Part shown: positions 33,301 through 44,818 of the stretch, one piece after another | Position numbering within the stretch: the first letter of the stretch is position 1 | Layout of the letters: every line of letters starts with the position of its first letter | NCBI GenBank assembly: GCA_027559495.1 | Contig: JAMXSV010000006.1 | Location: 62,001 to 126,000, forward strand | Source: Aurifilum marmelostoma | Lineage: Eukaryota > Ascomycota > Sordariomycetes > Diaporthales > Cryphonectriaceae | DNA: 64,000 nt | Direction of reading: 5' to 3' | Notes under the pieces: model-generated | Seen by the model: only the letters and a program-made list of their open reading frames with translations | Database searches by the model: none | What the model was told of the DNA's origin: nothing | Position numbers and translations under genes: made by a program

Positions 33301-34395
33301 TTACATCACAACACCGGAGTTGGAGGCAATACGGGGCCACAGCTCAGCAGCCTCCTTTCCGACGGGGCCGGTGATGGCAGAGCCCTTCATCTCACCCTTG
33401 GGGTTGACGATCTGTACGTAATGAATATTAGCCTCTGACTTTTGCGCGTGTCTCGCTCCTCTCCTGAGCTCCCGTTTTCCTAGCCTATTCGTTCTGCAGA
33501 TATCTGTTGCGCCACTGGTCGGGGTGGAGGGGGTGTACTCACAACACCAGCGTTGTCCTCGAAGTACAGGAAAACACCGTCGGTGCGCTTCCAGGGCTTG
33601 GACTGACGGACGATGACGGCAGGGTGGACCTTCTTGCGGAGCTCGGGCTTGCCCTTCTTGACGGTGGCCATACTGCGGGAAACGGAGCTGTTAGCTTGGG
33701 TCGTCCATATCCCGGGCGGTTTTGTGCACCGCGAAGAGCAGTCGTCACGCATGCCGTGACCAATCGAGAGGTATATGCGGAGGAGCGATGGATCTCGTCA
33801 CGGCCGGATTCGAGGATACGTACACCATGTCACCGACACCACCAGCAGGCAGTCTGTTCAGGCGGGCACCGATACCCTTGACGGAGATGATGTAGAGGTT
33901 TCGTGCACCGGAGTTGTCTGCGCAGTTCATGATGGCACCACTATTTCACCCCTGTCAGTTGCCATCCTGGTTCAAATGCCCTGATGTAGGCTTCGAGGTC
34001 GGAATTTCGCAATCGAGTCTCGCAACGATCGGAGGGAAACGTACACTGGGAGACCCAGGGTCATCTTGAGCTTGCCACCGGGGGCACCACGGCTGTACAG
34101 ACATCTTCGTCAGCGTAAAAGTTCCCTGTCACGTCGGCGTCGTCTTTCGTAATCCGTCCAGATGGTCGATTTGGAGATGCCTCATCTCGGGCTTTGCGGG
34201 GTTTTGACAGCTTCGCGTTCGAATTTTCTCGGTGATTTTGTCGTGTTCCGCATAATTTTCACATCGATATTGAAGCTTTTTGTTCCCATTCTTCTTCGAC
34301 TGCGCAGCTCGTCTCCACCCCGCAAAAGCCCGGATTGGCGTCCAAATCGTCCAGCACAGGTGACTTAGAGGTCGCACTCACGAGATCTTGGCCAT
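33301..34395 (-). CDS. rpl23: 60S ribosomal protein L23 (uL14)
   Basis: Five exons on the minus strand: 34395-34382 (14 nt), 34092-34046, 33940-33824, 33672-33543 and 33411-33301. The protein is the highly conserved uL14: LGLPVGAIMNCADNSGARN, KGIGARLNRLPAGGVGDMV, MATVKKGKPELRKKV, GVFLYFEDNAGVIVNPKGE and the end ASNSGVVM are all present. It binds 23S-like rRNA at the 60S surface near the subunit interface. All donors and acceptors are canonical. Exon 2, however, is one base short: GCCCCGG (plus strand G run 34081-34084) should be GCCCCCGG to encode RGAPGGKLKM. With that base the coding length is 420 nt (139 aa), the normal fungal size. Since the gene is essential, an assembly error is the simplest reading. 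Splitting an early start by a tiny first exon is usual for fungal ribosomal protein genes. Confidence 0.92.
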
Positions 34396-35340
34396 TTTGA
34401 GTTATTGAGGGAGGATTGATCGGTTTCGGTGGGAGGGAAAGATGGCCGAGGATCGAGTCTTTTCGTGGGTAGTCGTGGTCGTGCAAATCTGCGGCGGGTC
34501 GCTAGGCGGGAGAAATTGGGGCGGGAATGGTGCGCTCTTCGAAAAATTGTTAGCGCTTATCGAGAGTTTTCACGTGCTGATAAGACTGACCCACTCATTG
34601 ACTCTGATTGGGTGAAGTCAACCCCAGTGGGAAAGCGTACTAGAAGACATTGCAGGCCTTCAACTCTTTACGTCCCGCAATGTAGGGACAGTGTAAGTCT
34701 GCCCGACGGCCTTGCACAGCTTTCCAATCATCATTGACCGTGACGAATATGCTTTCTATTCACCAACGTCTTTCTTGGAGTCTTACATCCATGCGCGGAA
34801 GGATAGAGGAGCTCTTACCGCAAGGCCATGGTAGGTTTGGCAGATAGAGCAGCACGGTTGCCGGTGGCTGGTTCTGAGCTTTGCGGGAAGCTATCATGCC
34901 TCTCAATCATCAGTCGTTCTTTGAATGAGCATATTTTTTGGGCAAGAAAGATGAAGATGGTATTATGGTAGAGAAGGAACGGTGGGCTTGCTCGGTCGAG
35001 CGCAGCCGCTCAGGATGAAGCTGCCACATCAAGTTCATCTCGTCATGTTCGCTGGTGATGCCTTCCTTCTGGAAAGCATCTGAAGGCATCTCTCCATATT
35101 TGGAAACCTTGTTTCGGACACCAATCAATTGGCTATTTTCTTCTCAATCGCTAGCACATTGAGACCGTGTATCACTCAACTTGTCGTTGCACGCAGGCTG
35201 GCTCGGCAGCTCGAAACTTCAGTGTGCCTTCTGGACCTGAGCCTGGAAGCTCGCGTCTCTCTCTTGTACCCTACTTTTTCCTTCCAGCTCTGTGCTCCTA
35301 CCAGTCCATCTGGCCACATTCCTCGATAGATGGTTTGAAG
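34396..35340. other. Intergenic region
   Basis: About 0.95 kb between the divergent uL14 gene and the mucin-like protein gene. A minus-strand ATG near 34830 is followed by a GTAAGA-like donor after four codons, but no matching downstream exon was found. No supported gene. Confidence 0.45.
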
Positions 35341-37753
35341 ATGTTTCTGTTCCTCAAAATGCCGCCGTGTCTGATCATCTCTGTCGTGCTCTTCGCCTTG
35401 CTGGCCTGGGCTCAGACTGAGACAGTCTACCTCACCCAGATCCATACAATCTACACTGCATGCGAGTGCTTTGGCACGTTGCCAGCCAGTCTTTCGGTGA
35501 GTTCCATGCGCCGAAATCAGAGTACTTGATGCTGACATTTCCGAGTCAATCCTTGGTTCGAGCTCACCAGCTATTGTGCCGACGGGTGCATCAACGACAC
35601 TGACCGGGACCTTCCCCTCCTTCAGTGCCTTGTCCACAAGTCTCGTACCAGAGACAATATCCAGTTCTACATCCAAAGCTGTTGTGAGCTCATCGACTGG
35701 CGCTGGCACAATTGCTTCTGTGGTTTCGCTGTCCAATGGTCTTGGTCCCCTGCTGTCTTCGAGCTCGTCAAAGTCATCGGCATCGACGTCGTTTTCGGCC
35801 TCCCTCCTCCCATCGACTCCCACTGGCGCGGGATCAACGAGCATTCAAGTGATTTCGTCTACAATCGCACCCACAGCTGCCTCTTCGGCCCTGACAACGT
35901 CTGGAGTTCCGGGATCTCTTTCTGTCGATCTCAGTCTCGTTGGCTCCAATACGGGCCTTGCTACATCAAATGCATTGGTCAGCTTCGGTACATCGTCCCC
36001 AGCCGTCTTCTCGACTGTCTTACCGTCAGGCATGTCCATGGGCACGTCTTCACTGGCTGTCACGACACATCCAACCGTCACCATGAGCAGCATCTCTCTG
36101 ACTGGGGTGACCTTGTTGGCTCCTCGCTCCCCCACGTCCTGCTTCACACTTCCCACGCCTGCAGCCTCGATGGACATGGTCGCTATCGCTGTCGTGCCGG
36201 TGGATGACTTTGACTTGAGCAATCCTATGATCATTGCCCTTGGCGACAACGGTACCACGCCACAATACGTCTCAGCCCTGGCCAGCGGAAATCCATACGT
36301 CCTGAACTTGTCACCCGACAATCCAGTCACGGGCCAGCTAGGACTACAGATTCCGGGAGAAGATGCGTTGGTCATCGATGGATCAGGGATGAGCCTCTAC
36401 ACAGGAAATTGCACAACTATCACGCAGGTGCTAGTTGAGAATTTTTACGGCCAGCTCGGTTCGATCGCTGGCAGTAAATCAACTCGTGGAACCACCCTGT
36501 CTCTTGGGAAGAGGCAGAGCCCCAGCTCGAGTGTCTTCGATGTCCAAGTCGCGGTTGACAGTTACCTTAGAGCACCTTCTTCCAGCCCCAACCTCACTTT
36601 CGGCGACGCTCAGTGCACGTTCCAGTCCAGCACGGCGGGCTCCACGACTGACAATATGACATGGTCTTGCGCCTACCCTCCACCCATTGGTGGCGTTGTG
36701 TCCTGTGCTTCTAGCCTCGGTACGTGGCTGGACGATATGAATGTGCCCTCAACATCTCCTGGCAATACGACAGAGGTCTTGGCAATTATTGGGCCTTTCC
36801 TCTCGGCAGCAGGTGATTCCATTTTGGACTTGTTCCCCGGGTCAGATCCTGCCCTCAATCTAGGCTTCACATTCATGCGGCAGGCTGAGGCTGCTGCCCG
36901 AACCGCTGTCGGCTCTGTCGGGTCCTCAGCATGTGAAGTCATTCATGTGTTCGATTCGGACGATCTTGTCATTGAAGATAATGGGCCTCTTGGTACGCAG
37001 ACTCTCGGGTCCTTCATGACTGCTCCACCACCTTCAGTGGCCGTCAACTTGGCGGCGGTCGCGACACAAGCTATCATGGCCTTGCCACCGCGAAAGGCAA
37101 ACCCGAAGGACACCTTCCTCAAGCAGATTGTGACAGACTTCACGTCCATTGTTGGCGCGTTCACTCATTGGCTCCATGGTCTGCCGCTTCTGGGAGGCCT
37201 GTTTCCGCCCCACGATATTCTGGATACAGAAGGGACTAGAATCCCACCTCCGGCGGCCATATTCACTGGCTCGACCGTTACAGTCACATCTACTGCCATG
37301 CTGGCCTCTCCGAACGTCGTCCACGTCAAGATGCCAACCATCACCGTAACGCATGTTCTTGGTGACGGGTGGATGAGTCCCAGCACATACATCGTCGGCC
37401 CTGATACAAGTACCATACCGCAGTTCCCTATACTGACATCACCGACCCCGGAAGCTGCTCCAAGCTCCGCTAGTTCAACTTCCATCTCGTTGGAGGAATA
37501 TGCATTTGCTCCGCGGCCTTCTTCTCCTCCGGCTTTTGCTTCACCCCACGTTGTGGACGATGTCATCGCTCAGCTTTCAGCCATGGCAAGCGGCGACGCA
37601 GATAGGCAGGCTAAGGGCCCGTGGAACTGGTCGTCTGCCCCTCAAAATGACGAGACCAGCATTACTACGACCGTTGCTGGGCTGGGTTATGATGGGTACA
37701 TTGTCTTGGTCACTACCACTATTACTCTGCTGAATGCCACTTCAGCTACCTAG
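35341..37753 (+). CDS. Large secreted Ser/Thr-rich (mucin-like) protein of unknown function
   Basis: Two exons, 35341-35496 and 35546-37753, about 787 aa; the 49-bp intron has a GTGAGT donor and a GCTGAC branch nine bases before CCGAG. The N terminus is a strong signal peptide (hydrophobic core CLIISVVLFALLAW) followed by QTETVYLTQIHTIYTACECFG, a short segment with Cys pairs. Residues about 55-240 are nearly all Ser, Thr, Ala, Pro and Val, which suggests dense O-glycosylation. After residue 245 the composition becomes ordinary, with VAIAVVPVDDFDLSNPMIIALGDN-type sequence, several cysteines (NCTTI, DAQCTFQ, WSCAYPP, VVSCASS, SACEV) and N-glycosylation sites. No catalytic motif or GPI signal is recognised. 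The mixture of a mucin stalk and a cysteine-bearing globular half fits a wall or surface protein; that is inference. Confidence 0.75.
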
Positions 37754-38490
37754 CTAGCACGCAATCCTTGCGTGACGTCTTGATTGTGGTTGCCAATTTT
37801 TGGGCGTTATGATGGACATTGAGCTCGTGCAAAATAGACAATTCTCAAGCGGTCAACGCGATGCTAGCCAGCGTAAATAGTGCAGTGGGGGAATGCCATA
37901 GTCTGTTCAATATGGGATATCAATTGTTACCACGATAATCTACTGATCAACGGATTCGTCAAGGCTAGGTAGCTAATCAGAGTTTTTCTATCGCAATTAC
38001 ATCTACCTCTGGGAGAGATCTCCATGAAGGAATTTGGACCAAGCATTGGCTGGGTGGATCATATATAAAAGTGGTCACGGACTCACGAGTGAAACGGGAT
38101 GTGTAAATGTGTACGAGAAGGGAATAGCCTCGAGAGTACAACAGAGTGTATATGGTAACTCTTGGCCGATTTTACTCACTCCGCCCCGACGATGGGCAGC
38201 TGCAGATTGCTGTCTTACCGCTGGTCCGCTGGATGCTCTGTCTATCGAAGTCACTTGCAATATCGCAGGCATACAAAGCCCTCATTGTAGACATCCATGA
38301 TGTTCCTGAGATATAATTAGCGGCTTCACGACCTTTCCTGACAAGCCTTCGTCTTATTACCCTTATGCTCTCCGTTTGTACTGTATATGAGTATTTGATT
38401 ATATGATGTCACAGCCCTCTCATTTCCCCTTAGAAACTGTCGAATACCATTTCATATTCAAGGCTTTTTCCTTTTTTTCTATTGTTCTCC

Positions 38491-38493
<3 letters not shown>

Positions 38494-38534
<41 letters not shown>
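38494..38534. repeat. CT dinucleotide microsatellite
   Basis: About 20 uninterrupted CT units, roughly 380 bp upstream of the 2OG oxygenase start; such tracts are common in fungal promoters. Confidence 0.9.
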
Positions 38535-38538
<4 letters not shown>

Positions 38539-38874
38539 TTATTCCCCTTATCTTGACGAGGGGCTTTGTCACATTTGTGCTGGAGTCTGAGATCCCCTAA
38601 AAATCTTCAAGGCATATATTGGCTGATGAAAACAGTCGACAATCCACGCGGTAGCTTTTGGGAATGTCCGTTGATTGCACGGTGCAGTCGGACGATTTTT
38701 GGACGGGCCGTGACTGGGCGGATCAGGACTGCGGGGAAGTATGTATGGATCGGAGCCGGAATGCGGCGATGGCGCCATCCTTTGTGTGTTGGCGCGAGAC
38801 AAGACACAAAAGTCCACGGGATCTAAACCCCTTTTTCTTGACCTTTGTGACGAACTTCCATCTTCCTCTCGACG

Positions 38875-38880
38875 TATAAA
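38875..38880 (+). promoter_or_regulatory. TATA box upstream of the 2OG oxygenase gene
   Basis: TATAAA ends 33 bp before the ATG at 38914, so any leader starting from it would be very short. Confidence 0.35.
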
Positions 38881-38913
38881 CAAGGCCCAGTCCATGCTGT
38901 TGCACCGATAATC

Positions 38914-40179
38914 ATGTCTTTCAAGTCTATCCCGATCTTGGACCTGTCCTTGGCAGATGATCCGGCCACCAAGCCGGCATTCCTGGCTGATCTCCGGCAT
39001 GCTCTGATGGAAGTGGGCTTTCTCTACATCAAGAATGTAGGCATAGCAGACAGCCTATTCAAAAAGGTCATCTCAGAGGGAAAATCTTTTTTTGACATAC
39101 CCCTCGAGGACAAGTAAGTCCCCTCTCTGCCGCGGCCCGGTCTCATCGAGTGAGAGGTTATGACCCGAGAGGGCAGGATGGATGGATGACATGCTGACCT
39201 ATTATTCAGGCTCAAAATTGAGATGAAGAACGCACCGTCGTTCTTGGGCTACAGCAGGCTCTCGGCGGAAATCACAGCAGGGGAGATAGATCATCGGGAG
39301 CAAATCGATCTCTCCACGGAGCATCCCATCCCAGATGAGGGAGCTCCGAGATATTACAACCTCCTCGCGCCAAACCAGTGGCCGTCCCCTGCCGTGCTCG
39401 GGGACTTCCGTCCCGTCTTTACAGAGTATATGAACCTGATGGGCGCCATGTCTATCCGGTTCACGTCTCTTATCGCCGAGGCCATCGAGCTGCCGGCTGA
39501 TGCGTTCAACAAGTACTTCGACCCCGACCAGCAGCACAAGCTCAAGATCGTCAAGTACCCGGACGTCGGCGAGCTTGGGCCTAATGCGGCGAGCAGGCAG
39601 GGCGTGGGCCCGCACAAGGACTCCATGCTCACCAGCTACCTGCTACAGGCGAGCCACCACAGGGGCCTACAGGTCCAGAACATGCAGGGCCAGTGGATCG
39701 ACTGCCCGCCTATTGAGGGCACGCTGGTGGTTGCCATTGGCCAGGGGATGGAGGCGCTCACGCAGGGCGTGTGCACTTCGACTACGCACCGGGTGCTGTC
39801 GCCTACCGCGGGCGAAGGGGCCAGATTCTCGATCCCGTTCTTCCAGGGGGTCAAGGGCGATGCGGAGTTCGAGGACCTGGAGAAGGTCGGCGTGGGGCAG
39901 GTCCCCGATGCTGTCAAGAAGCAGCGCCGAGCGGTGCTGGAGGCCAACGGAGGCAGGCTGGACGACGTGGAGTTCACCTTCAGAGGCGGCGGCGTTGCGA
40001 AGACCCTGGGGGAGGCAACGCTGAGGAACAGGGTCAAGAGTCATCCTGACGTCGGAGAGAGGTGGTATCCTGATATTCTGGCACAGATCAGAGAGGAGCA
40101 GAGATTGGCACGAGAGGCCAAGGATATAAGCCAGCCCGTGAGCGTAGAAGCGCAGCCTCAGGCGGTTGAGGCGCACTAG
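38914..40179 (+). CDS. 2-oxoglutarate/Fe(II)-dependent oxygenase (isopenicillin N synthase-like)
   Basis: Two exons, 38914-39113 and 39210-40179, about 389 aa; the intron has a GTAAGT donor and a GCTGAC branch. The N-terminal DIOX_N part shows IPILDLSL and VGFLYIKNVGI, then FFDIPLEDKLKIEMKN. The double-stranded beta-helix core has the HxD iron ligands in GVGPHKDSM (near residue 202), the distal His in STTHRVLSP (near 260) and the 2OG-binding Arg-x-Ser in ARFSIPFF (near 272). All catalytic residues are therefore intact. Enzymes of this group hydroxylate, desaturate or cyclise small molecules; the substrate is unknown. The C-terminal 90 residues extend past the usual core and are charged. It converges with the small zinc-protein gene. 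Confidence 0.88.
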
Positions 40180-40417
40180 GCAGCGGCTCCCCAGACAAAA
40201 TTGCGGCCCGACACATTGGAGATGGCAGCTAAGTTTATTGATCCTGTATATTCCCCCCCCCAAAACGGGTGGTATCCAAAACGAGTCGTGAACTTCGTAT
40301 CTAGTGAGCGCTGTCGGCTAAAGCAAATTAAAAACTCCTCGCTCTTTCCATCGCTGGAAGTATGGCCCCGGCACCCCCAGTCATGCACTCGTCGCGGCCG
40401 CCGTCGTCGGAGGCAAC

Positions 40418-40823
40418 TCAGCCGTTATATTTGACCTCTACCATGACCTTGTCAAAGGGCTTGTCGGCGTGGTGCTCTTGGTGGTGCGTCACGTATCTGT
40501 TGGAACAACTCGTTCAGCTGGGCTCGGCTCGCGATAACGCCGCCTGAGGGGAAAATCTCGGGAGAGAGGGGAGAGGGACGGGAGAGGGGGTAGGGCTGTA
40601 CGAACCCGGTAGGACCGTCCTTCTGTTGAATCATCCAGAACTTGCAGCAGGGAGTACACTTCATCCTCATGTTGTTCGTTCCGAGCTGAGAGGTAGGGCC
40701 CTTGGCGGCCTTCTTCGCGTTCCGCTCGCGCTTCTGCTGAGCCTTGGCTCCCTGGAAAGTCGGTCAGCAAGACGACATATCCACACGAGGTCTTTAGGGG
40801 TAACTTGCGTTGCCGCCACCCAT
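40418..40823 (-). CDS. Small zinc-binding protein (4F5/zf-met2, At2g23090-like)
   Basis: Three exons on the minus strand: 40823-40809 (15 nt), 40751-40606 and 40496-40418, giving 79 aa. The first five codons (MGGGN) join to GAKAQQKRERNAKKAAKG only if the first intron (40752-40808) starts with GCAAGT, a GC-AG intron with a perfect GC-type donor and a GCTGAC branch. A GT donor three bases further in would add residues and break the frame. The basic, alanine-rich N terminus is the 4F5-like part. The core MKCTPCCKFW carries the Cys pair of the zinc-binding domain, and HHQEHHADKPF gives histidines. The family is small, conserved in plants, fungi and animals, and of unknown function. Confidence 0.85.
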
Positions 40824-42340
40824 CTTGGAGGTTCAGAAAGATATATTTGAGAGGATGTTCCGGATCGGAGGTAGTGGTTCGTTTGGATCGTGGTCGCCAG
40901 ACGGGCTGTTTATTGTACTGGAGAGAGGGGACGAATTATACAGGAGGAGGAGGGGATCTGCAGGCATGAATCGACGCTCTGGCTGCGTCCCTGACTATAT
41001 GCAGGAAGAAGAAAAAAAAATGGGGGTGGGGCAGTGGCAGTGGCAGTGGGCAGTGGCAGGCCTCTTCCGAAAACCTGAGCCCTGTAGGCGCTCCTCTGGT
41101 TGGCGCTGGGGCCTAGACAAACTTCTACAATCTAGAAGTCAAGATGGTACGTCCATACGCTCCACAGCGGGACAGGCCACTGCTTACTGCGACTGCCAGT
41201 ACTGCCTGCTTGGAGTTAGGGAGTAAGTATACACGTACTAGTCATGCAAACCCTTCTCCATCCTAGGCACATCAGACCCAGGCCATTTGCGGACCCTTTT
41301 TTTCCCCCGACGGTCTTTGGTACTCTTTCTTTCCCTCCCCCCTCTCGGCATTACAACCAGACGGCCAGAGACGTCCCTAGAAGGGTAAGTAACCGAAGCT
41401 ACAGGGGACGGCAAAGTCTACTAAATGGCCCTACAAATGATTTTTTTTTTATACATACATGTCGCCGTCTTTGCATGGCAAGACTCTCGTTCGTAATAGC
41501 AGAGATATTTAGGATTGCCGACAGCGGATGGCACCCGCTCGGTTTGTTGCAGGTTGGACGTTGGCGTTCTTTTCTATCAACCATTGGTTTTCTTCTCCTC
41601 ATCTTAGTCCTCCTGTTGGCGCTCTCTTGCAGTTTCACCATCAGCCCTCTCGTATAGTGGCCGTTAGCTCTCTTGCATAGTAGCCGTTGGTTCGGTCCGA
41701 GATATTTTAGAGGGCATCGCCGATGCGGGAGCTGAAAGACGGCGCCAAGGTCCCTCGAGAGAACGTTCTTAGTGGTTCTCTCAGAACTAGGCCCCATCCT
41801 ATCTTCGAGGTTCTCCAGCCATGTCCTGGACATTGTGAGCCACCCCTTTCCTCACAAGCGCGTTGGTAATGCTCTCTGATGGACACTCTCCGCCTGGAAG
41901 AGGGGATCATGGGGCGGAGGATGGGCCTCCTATGGAAGATAGCTCTGTGTGCTAAGAGTCGTTGGCCCGAGAGGGCCTATCAGAGCAGGAGATTCATCCA
42001 GCCTTTCATGCTGGGCCCATGCGGGTGTCGGCCAGTCAAGTCGAGTCCCGTGGCTCTGGATACACAAGTGGATACGACTATGTCCAGCTAGCTACGCGCC
42101 GTACCTTTTTTCATGATCCTGCATCAAATATGTTGAACCAACATGATTTTCCTCCACAGTCCCTTTTTGCGCCAGAAATCTCTCATGCTTCTTCTATAAT
42201 GCGGTGGGCTTCCGGAGGGCACCACGTGGTGACCTCACGTCAGCGGAATACCTCGTTCTGATCCTCTCTACATACAACTTGCTCGATGAGTCAAACGCAT
42301 AAACAACTTCTTTTGTTAATGACCATCTTCGGCAGCCGTC
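40824..42340. other. Intergenic region with a short imperfect tandem duplication
   Basis: About 1.5 kb. Near 41645-41695 two copies of a 22-24 nt unit ending in TAGTGGCCGTT and TAGTAGCCGTT lie in tandem. Longer minus-strand frames (41399-41833) have no recognisable domain. This may be decayed repeat sequence; no gene supported. Confidence 0.4.
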
Positions 42341-44818
42341 ATGCTTTGCGAACTCTGTTCATGTCTTGTGGTCGACTTTACCAAAGTCGCGGAAGACCTG
42401 ATCCCACTGCCATACTCTGTCCAAGAAGTATACCCAGGTCTGACCCGGCTCACCAACAACGCCAGTGATGGCTGTGAGTTCTGCGGCCTGCTCGTCCAGC
42501 TTCTGGGCGAGTACTTTGAATTGACCGAAGCTAGCCTGGAGAAGCCGGTGCGTCTGGAACTTCGAGATGCCAAGTTCTATATTGGCAGCTTCGAGAAAAA
42601 GATGATGAGTGAGGAGTGGAACAGCTCTCCGGAGAATGGTGTCTTCATGCTGTCGATCGAGTTCACCTATGACGGAGCACCACAGCCCAGAGACTTATTC
42701 TTCTCTATATTCACCAATGGCGACCGTGAGTAACCCACTCAATAGTCAATGTCCCTCCTCGGGCTTATACGGTTCGAACATCATTTGATTGACTTTCTTT
42801 TGCTAGAGGGAATAAGGCCTGAAGAAGACCCTCAGCGCCGGAATCTGCGCCGGCCAGTAGAAGAGTATCCTCTGTCGACGACGTCCGTGGCCAAGATGCA
42901 GGGCTGGATCGAAGATTGCATTAGACATCATGACGTCTGCTCGATCCCGAGGGGTGATTTCGTCCCGACTCGCCTACTGTATATTCGGGACGGCATCGTT
43001 CTCCAGCCCATGGCGGATACAGCATATCCCGTTCCATACGTGGCTTTGAGTCACTGCTGGGGCCCAAAGAATGACCAGCAGCTCATGTTGACCACTAAAC
43101 AAGACACTCTGCACGAGAGACTGGCAGGCATACCTATGAAAACGTATGACTATCTTATGAAGTTGAGCGGCTCTTGGCAGTTAAGACTAACAGCCCATTC
43201 TTCCATATTTAGTCTGCCGCTGAACTTCCAAGATGCCGTCACAACCACTCGAGCCCTCGGATTTGACTATCTATGGATCGACTCTCTGTGCATCATTCAA
43301 GACTCCGACACGGACTGGGAGGTGGAAGCTGCAAAGATGGCTGAAGTTTACAAATACGCGACAGTCACCATCGTGCCAACCTCTGCCACGACTTGCCACG
43401 ACGGATTCCTGCAAAAGAGACAGCTGCGAAGTGCTCGCATCCCTTATCTACATCCGGTGGATGGCAGCTTCGATGGTCATCTTCTTCTTCAGATGACCGA
43501 CCGGGTCTCCGATCATTACGAGGAGGACATAGAGTACTCTTGGTGGAATCGAAGGGGCTGGACGTTGCAGGAGCGGTTTCTGTCCCGGAGGATCCTGCAT
43601 TTCTGCCATTCTAGGATCTACCATGAGTGCAAGATTGCCAATCTTCTGCGTACTGAAGGCGATGCCAATTATGGCATCAACTCGCCCATGAGCCTTTTCA
43701 ACATCGAAGCACTGCCGACTGCCACTGATGGGGATAGCGATGACAGTGACGTTGAAATCGAGGATGCGGAAGAGGAACCGAACATGGCGAGCTCGCCCGC
43801 GAACACCGCATCTACGGGCGCACTGGATCATGATGAAGCCCAAGATGGCATGACTGACGACTCGTCACACTCAGAGGACGCTGGCAACGACGACGACGAT
43901 GACGCTTGCTCTGAAGACTCTGAGTGGGAAGACGTGTCCTATCGGCCTTTCTGCCTGTGGTATGCGGCCATACAGCGGTTCTCAGACAGGATCCTCACAT
44001 ACGACAAGGACAAATTCCCAGCCGCTGAGGGTCTGGCCAGAGATCTCGCGGCAAGATGCGATGTCGGGAGGTATCTTGCCGGCATATGGGAGAACGACCT
44101 TGCCCTTGGCCTGTTGTGGAAACCACAGCAGAACCCCACCCTCTCGTTCATCTCGAAAACCTGGTCCTGGCCCCCTTCGCAGCCAGAAATAGAAGACCCC
44201 AGGTCCCAGTTTACCGTTCGGGAGTGGCCATCCTCACTGCCAAAGGAGTATCGCGCGCCATCGTGGTCCTGGGCAAGCCTGGACAGGTTTGTACACTGGC
44301 CAAGTGTGCCCTGCAACGAGTGGGGTCGTGTCCCGGCGGGCATGGTCGATATGTTGACAGGGGAGATCGAGCTTCTTGACGCCGATGTCGAGCTTGCAGG
44401 GCACAGCCCCTTTGGCAAACTGAAGGCTGGCCATCTGACTCTGAGTGCAAAGTACCGACAGGTCTCGATCTCGGAGCCGCTAGACCAGGCACAGCTGCAG
44501 CTGAAAGGCGACTCGGAAGACCCAGAGGCCTGGCTGGTAACGTATGACAATTTTGACCACTGTGTCTACGACGGTGATGAGCACGTTGCTTATGCTGCCT
44601 TGGACTTTGAATTGGAGTCGTCATTCGGGGATTTGCTGGCGCTAAAGCTTGTTGATCAGCCCCCTGGCTTCTCTAAGAAACTTCTTTTTTCGGGCATCAT
44701 AGTCCAGGAGAGCCAGAAGTTTCCAGGTTTCTACCTACGCCGTGGAGTCTTTGTACTAAGGGAGGATTACTTGACCATGTTCGATCCCACCTCTCCTGAG
44801 CCGATCACGCTGATATGA
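42341..44818 (+). CDS. HET-domain (heterokaryon incompatibility) protein
   Basis: Three exons, 42341-42725, 42807-43143 and 43213-44818, about 775 aa. The start CELCSCLVVD with its Cys motif and the later CEFCGLL are typical N termini. The three HET blocks are YVALSHCWGP (near residue 205), FQDAVTTTRALGFDYLWIDSLCI with IIQDSDTDW (near 242-275) and NRRGWTLQERFLSRRILHF (near 351). HET domains (TIR-related fold) trigger cell death when incompatible hyphae fuse, and resemble innate-immune signalling parts. An unusual acidic insert, residues about 413-481, is rich in Asp, Glu and Ser (DSDDSDVEIEDAEEEP, DDDDDACSEDSEWED). The second intron (43144-43212, 69 nt) is a multiple of three with no stop codon, so its retention would insert 23 residues before the second block. 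A basal recognition partner such as an NLR was not found in the window. Confidence 0.9.

Larger units (their letters stand above)
37754..38913. other. Intergenic region with a CT microsatellite
   Basis: About 1.15 kb. It contains a long CT tract (38494-38534) and a TATA box close to the next gene. No coding region seen. Confidence 0.5.

Noticed and set aside
34816..34832. Minus-strand ATG followed after four codons by a GTAAGA-like donor
   Set aside because: No downstream exon in a matching frame was found, so a tiny first exon cannot be supported.
41399..41833. Minus-strand 144-codon open frame
   Set aside because: No domain, odd composition and overlap with simple tandem duplications; probably chance or relic sequence.
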